A DNA stretch of 64,000 nucleotides from assembly GCF_000717645.1 (NCBI RefSeq), contig NZ_JNZZ01000021.1, positions 1 through 64,000 of the forward strand. Reading direction: 5' to 3'. This DNA is from Streptomyces californicus (GTDB taxonomy: Bacteria > Actinomycetota > Actinomycetes > Streptomycetales > Streptomycetaceae). The notes below the pieces were generated by a model. It was not told where the DNA came from. It did no database searches and saw only the letters and a list, made by a program, of their open reading frames with translations. The stretch's first letter is position 1; each line of letters starts with the position of its first letter. Positions 61,839-64,000 of the stretch are shown one piece after another. Both the position numbers and the translations under genes were made by a program.

Positions 61839-63496
61839 CACTCGCCCTCCGTCATGGGCACGCGTACGCCCTTGTCGGCGGCGACGGACTCCGCGATGTC
61901 GTAGCCCGCGTCGACGTGGCGGATGACGCCCATGCCCGGGTCGTTGGTCAGGACGCGGCGGATCTTCTCGCCCGCGAGCTTCGTGCCGTCGGCGACGGTG
62001 ACCTGGCCCGCGTGGATGGACCGGCCCATGCCGACGCCGCCGCCGTGGTGGAGGGAGACCCAGGAGGCGCCGGAGGCGACGTTGACCATGGCGTTGAGCA
62101 GCGGCCAGTCGGCGATGGCGTCGGAGCCGTCGAGCATGGCCTCGGTCTCGCGGTACGGGGAGGCGACCGAGCCGCAGTCCAGGTGGTCGCGGCCGATGGC
62201 CAGCGGGGCGGCCAGTTCGCCGCTCGCGACCATGTCGTTGAAGCGCTCGCCGGCCTTGTCGCGCTCTCCGTAGCCGAGCCAGCAGATACGGGCGGGCAGG
62301 CCCTGGAAGTGGACGCGTTCGCCGGCCATGGTGATCCAGCGGTGCAGCGACTCGTTCTCCGGGAAGAGCTCCAGCATCGCCTTGTCGGTCTTGTGGATGT
62401 CGGACGCCTCGCCGGAGAGCGCGGCCCAGCGGAAGGGGCCCTTGCCCTCGCAGAAGAGGGGGCGGATGTAGGCGGGGACGAAGCCGGGGAAGTCGAAGGC
62501 CCGGTCGTATCCGGCGAGTTGGGCCTCGCCGCGGATGGAGTTGCCGTAGTCGAAGACCTCGGCGCCGGCGTCCATGAAGCCGACCATGGCCTCGACGTGG
62601 CGGGCCATCGACTCGCGGGCGCGACGGGTGAAGTCGGCGGGCTTCTCGGCGGCGAGCGTCGCCATGTCGTCGAAGTCGACGCCGAGCGGCAGGTAGGCCA
62701 GCGGGTCGTGGGCGCTGGTCTGGTCGGTGACGATGTCGATCGGCGCACCCTCGGCCAGCATGCGGGGCAGCAGTTCGGCCGCGTTGCCCAGGAGGCCGAT
62801 GGAGAGCGGGCGGCGGGCGTCGCGGGCCTCGACGGCGAGTTGGAGGGCGTGCTCCAGGCTGTCGGCCTTCACGTCGAGGTAGCGGTGCTCGATGCGGCGT
62901 TCGATGGCGCGCGGGTCGCAGTCGATGACGAGGGCGACGCCGTCGTTCATGGTGACGGCGAGCGGCTGGGCGCCGCCCATGCCGCCGAGCCCGGCGGTCA
63001 GCGTGATCGTCCCGGCCAGGGTCCCGCCGAACTTCTTCGCGGCGACGGCGGCGAAGGTCTCGTAGGTGCCCTGGAGGATGCCCTGGGTGCCGATGTAGAT
63101 CCAGGAACCGGCGGTCATCTGGCCGTACATGGTGAGTCCGAGCGCCTCCAGGCGGCGGAACTCCTCCCAGTTGGCCCAGTCCCCGACCAGGTTGGAGTTG
63201 GCGATGAGCACGCGCGGCGCCCACTCGTGGGTCTGCATGACGCCGACCGGCCGCCCCGACTGAACGAGCATCGTCTCGTCCTGCTTGAGCGTCCGCAGCG
63301 TGCGGACCATCGCGTCGAACGAGCGCCAGTCGCGGGCCGCCTTGCCGGTGCCGCCGTAGACGACGAGCTTGTCGGGGTGCTCCGCGACCTCGGGGTCGAG
63401 GTTGTTCTGCAGCATCCGCAGGGCGGCTTCCTGCTGCCATCCCAGGGTGGTCAGCGCGCTGCCGCGCGGTGCCCGTACGGGGCGGGGTCCTGACAT
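61838..63496 (-). CDS. hutU: urocanate hydratase (urocanase)
   Basis: A 552-residue NAD-dependent hydratase that converts urocanate to imidazolone-propionate. Recognisable stretches are [57 protein letters not shown] (NAD loop), [19 protein letters not shown] and [23 protein letters not shown] 63496 has AGGAGG nine bases upstream and starts the conserved region. First gene of the hut operon, divergent from an amino acid permease, with a perfect inverted repeat 28-56 bases upstream. The histidine ammonia-lyase gene hutH is not in the window. Confidence 0.95.
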   Translation of the reverse strand: MSGPRPVRAPRGSALTTLGWQQEAALRMLQNNLDPEVAEHPDKLVVYGGTGKAARDWRSFDAMVRTLRTLKQDETMLVQSGRPVGVMQTHEWAPRVLIANSNLVGDWANWEEFRRLEALGLTMYGQMTAGSWIYIGTQGILQGTYETFAAVAAKKFGGTLAGTITLTAGLGGMGGAQPLAVTMNDGVALVIDCDPRAIERRIEHRYLDVKADSLEHALQLAVEARDARRPLSIGLLGNAAELLPRMLAEGAPIDIVTDQTSAHDPLAYLPLGVDFDDMATLAAEKPADFTRRARESMARHVEAMVGFMDAGAEVFDYGNSIRGEAQLAGYDRAFDFPGFVPAYIRPLFCEGKGPFRWAALSGEASDIHKTDKAMLELFPENESLHRWITMAGERVHFQGLPARICWLGYGERDKAGERFNDMVASGELAAPLAIGRDHLDCGSVASPYRETEAMLDGSDAIADWPLLNAMVNVASGASWVSLHHGGGVGMGRSIHAGQVTVADGTKLAGEKIRRVLTNDPGMGVIRHVDAGYDIAESVAADKGVRVPMTEGE

Positions 63497-63523
63497 GGCG
63501 GTGCCTCCTCGCGACGGTGAAAA

Positions 63524-63552
63524 ACTATTCACATCCTGATGCGCTGAATAGT
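63524..63552. promoter_or_regulatory. candidate hut operator
   Basis: A perfect eight-base inverted repeat, ACTATTCA (63524-63531) and TGAATAGT (63545-63552), with 13-base spacing (21 bases centre to centre, two helical turns). It lies in an AT-rich patch between hutU and the divergent permease gene, so one dimeric regulator could control both. Confidence 0.5.
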
Positions 63553-63630
63553 CGTAGTCAACAGGTGCGGTGCGCGCCGTGGCGGGGAACAGGTTCAGCC
63601 TGGCGACCGGCAGCCGATCCGGAGGCACGC

Positions 63631-64000
63631 ATGAGCACTGCCGACATACCCGCACCGACGGGACCCGAGAGCCACGCGGGCCACGAGAAGCCCGACGGGT
63701 CGCCGCCGCTCAAGCGGGCCCTGGGCCCCAAGCTGCTGATCCTGTTCGTCATCGGCGACATCCTGGGCACCGGCATCTACGCCACCACCGGGGACGTGGC
63801 CGGAAAGGTCGGCGGCGCGCTGTGGCTGCCGTTCGCGATCGGCTTCGCGGTCGCCCTGCTGACGGCGGCCTCGTACGTCGAGCTCGTCGGCAAGTACCCG
63901 AAGGCCGCCGGGGCCGCGCTCTACACCCAGAAGGCGTTCAAGGTCCCCTTCCTCACCTTCGTCGTCGCCTTCATGGTGATGTGCTCGGGCCTCTCCTCGG
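63631..64000 (+). CDS. APC family amino acid permease (cut by window end)
   Basis: The first 123 codons of a transporter that continues past the window. ATG 63631 has GGAGG five bases upstream. After a polar head ([20 protein letters not shown]) comes the APC helix-1 signature [20 protein letters not shown], then [20 protein letters not shown] and [14 protein letters not shown]. Being divergent from the hut genes across a shared putative operator, histidine or urocanate uptake is a reasonable guess. Confidence 0.85.
   Translation, partial: MSTADIPAPTGPESHAGHEKPDGSPPLKRALGPKLLILFVIGDILGTGIYATTGDVAGKVGGALWLPFAIGFAVALLTAASYVELVGKYPKAAGAALYTQKAFKVPFLTFVVAFMVMCSGLSS

Overview
The window is high-GC chromosomal DNA from a streptomycete (Streptomyces or a close relative). 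This rests on very strong third-position GC bias, frequent GTG starts and GTGA/ATGA overlaps, an unmistakable 87-residue WhiB sporulation regulator, coenzyme F420 genes, XRE/DUF5753 and DUF397-like regulators, sortase substrates with LAxTG/LPxTG tails, and a SigB-type sigma factor with partner-switching regulators. No rRNA, tRNA or CRISPR was found.

Layout. (1) 39-19635 is a core actinobacterial block: phosphohexomutase (manB), DUF3499, a zincin-like protein, DUF5719, a giant glycosyltransferase, whiB, cysteine dioxygenase, fbiA-fbiB (F420), an APC permease, a 3-methyladenine glycosylase, a sugar-nucleotide pyrophosphorylase, a PGRP amidase and a TIGR03089 protein. From memory its order resembles the mycobacterial manB-whiB2-fbiAB-manC-LCP neighbourhood. 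(2) 19824-29184 holds five LytR-CpsA-Psr (LCP) proteins, with a hotdog thioesterase on the other strand. LCP enzymes attach glycopolymers to peptidoglycan, so regions 1 and 2 together could make, activate and attach envelope glycans. (3) 29286-34572 is a variable stretch: DUF5954, a small secreted protein, an apparently 5'-truncated DUF6571 protein, a hypothetical protein, a DHFR-like reductase and a TmrB-like ATPase.

(4) 34648-38446 is a small genomic island of lower GC bounded by 63-bp direct repeats (one mismatch) that duplicate the last 20 codons of the acyl-CoA dehydrogenase gene. It carries seven small genes, including a DUF6879-XRE pair and a DUF397-like protein, but no visible integrase. 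It is the most unusual feature of the window.

(5) 38383-50143 returns to core functions: acyl-CoA dehydrogenase, UDP-glucose dehydrogenase, SGNH hydrolase, membrane dipeptidase, purE-purK, GtrA, a two-component system and a POT-family peptide transporter. (6) 50335-54838 is a four-gene surface operon with two sortase substrates carrying DUF6801-like domains and two single-span membrane proteins. (7) 55051-57390 is an anti-sigma / anti-anti-sigma / sigma set resembling PrsI-ArsI-SigI. (8) 57551-63496 is a histidine-utilisation cluster (hutU, M20 amidohydrolase, hutF, hutI), divergent from an APC permease cut by the window end. A perfect inverted repeat lies between them.

Several GC-rich tandem repeats (units of 18, 21, 27 and 30 bp) and strong terminator hairpins punctuate the region. 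All family assignments come from reading motifs; no database search was run.
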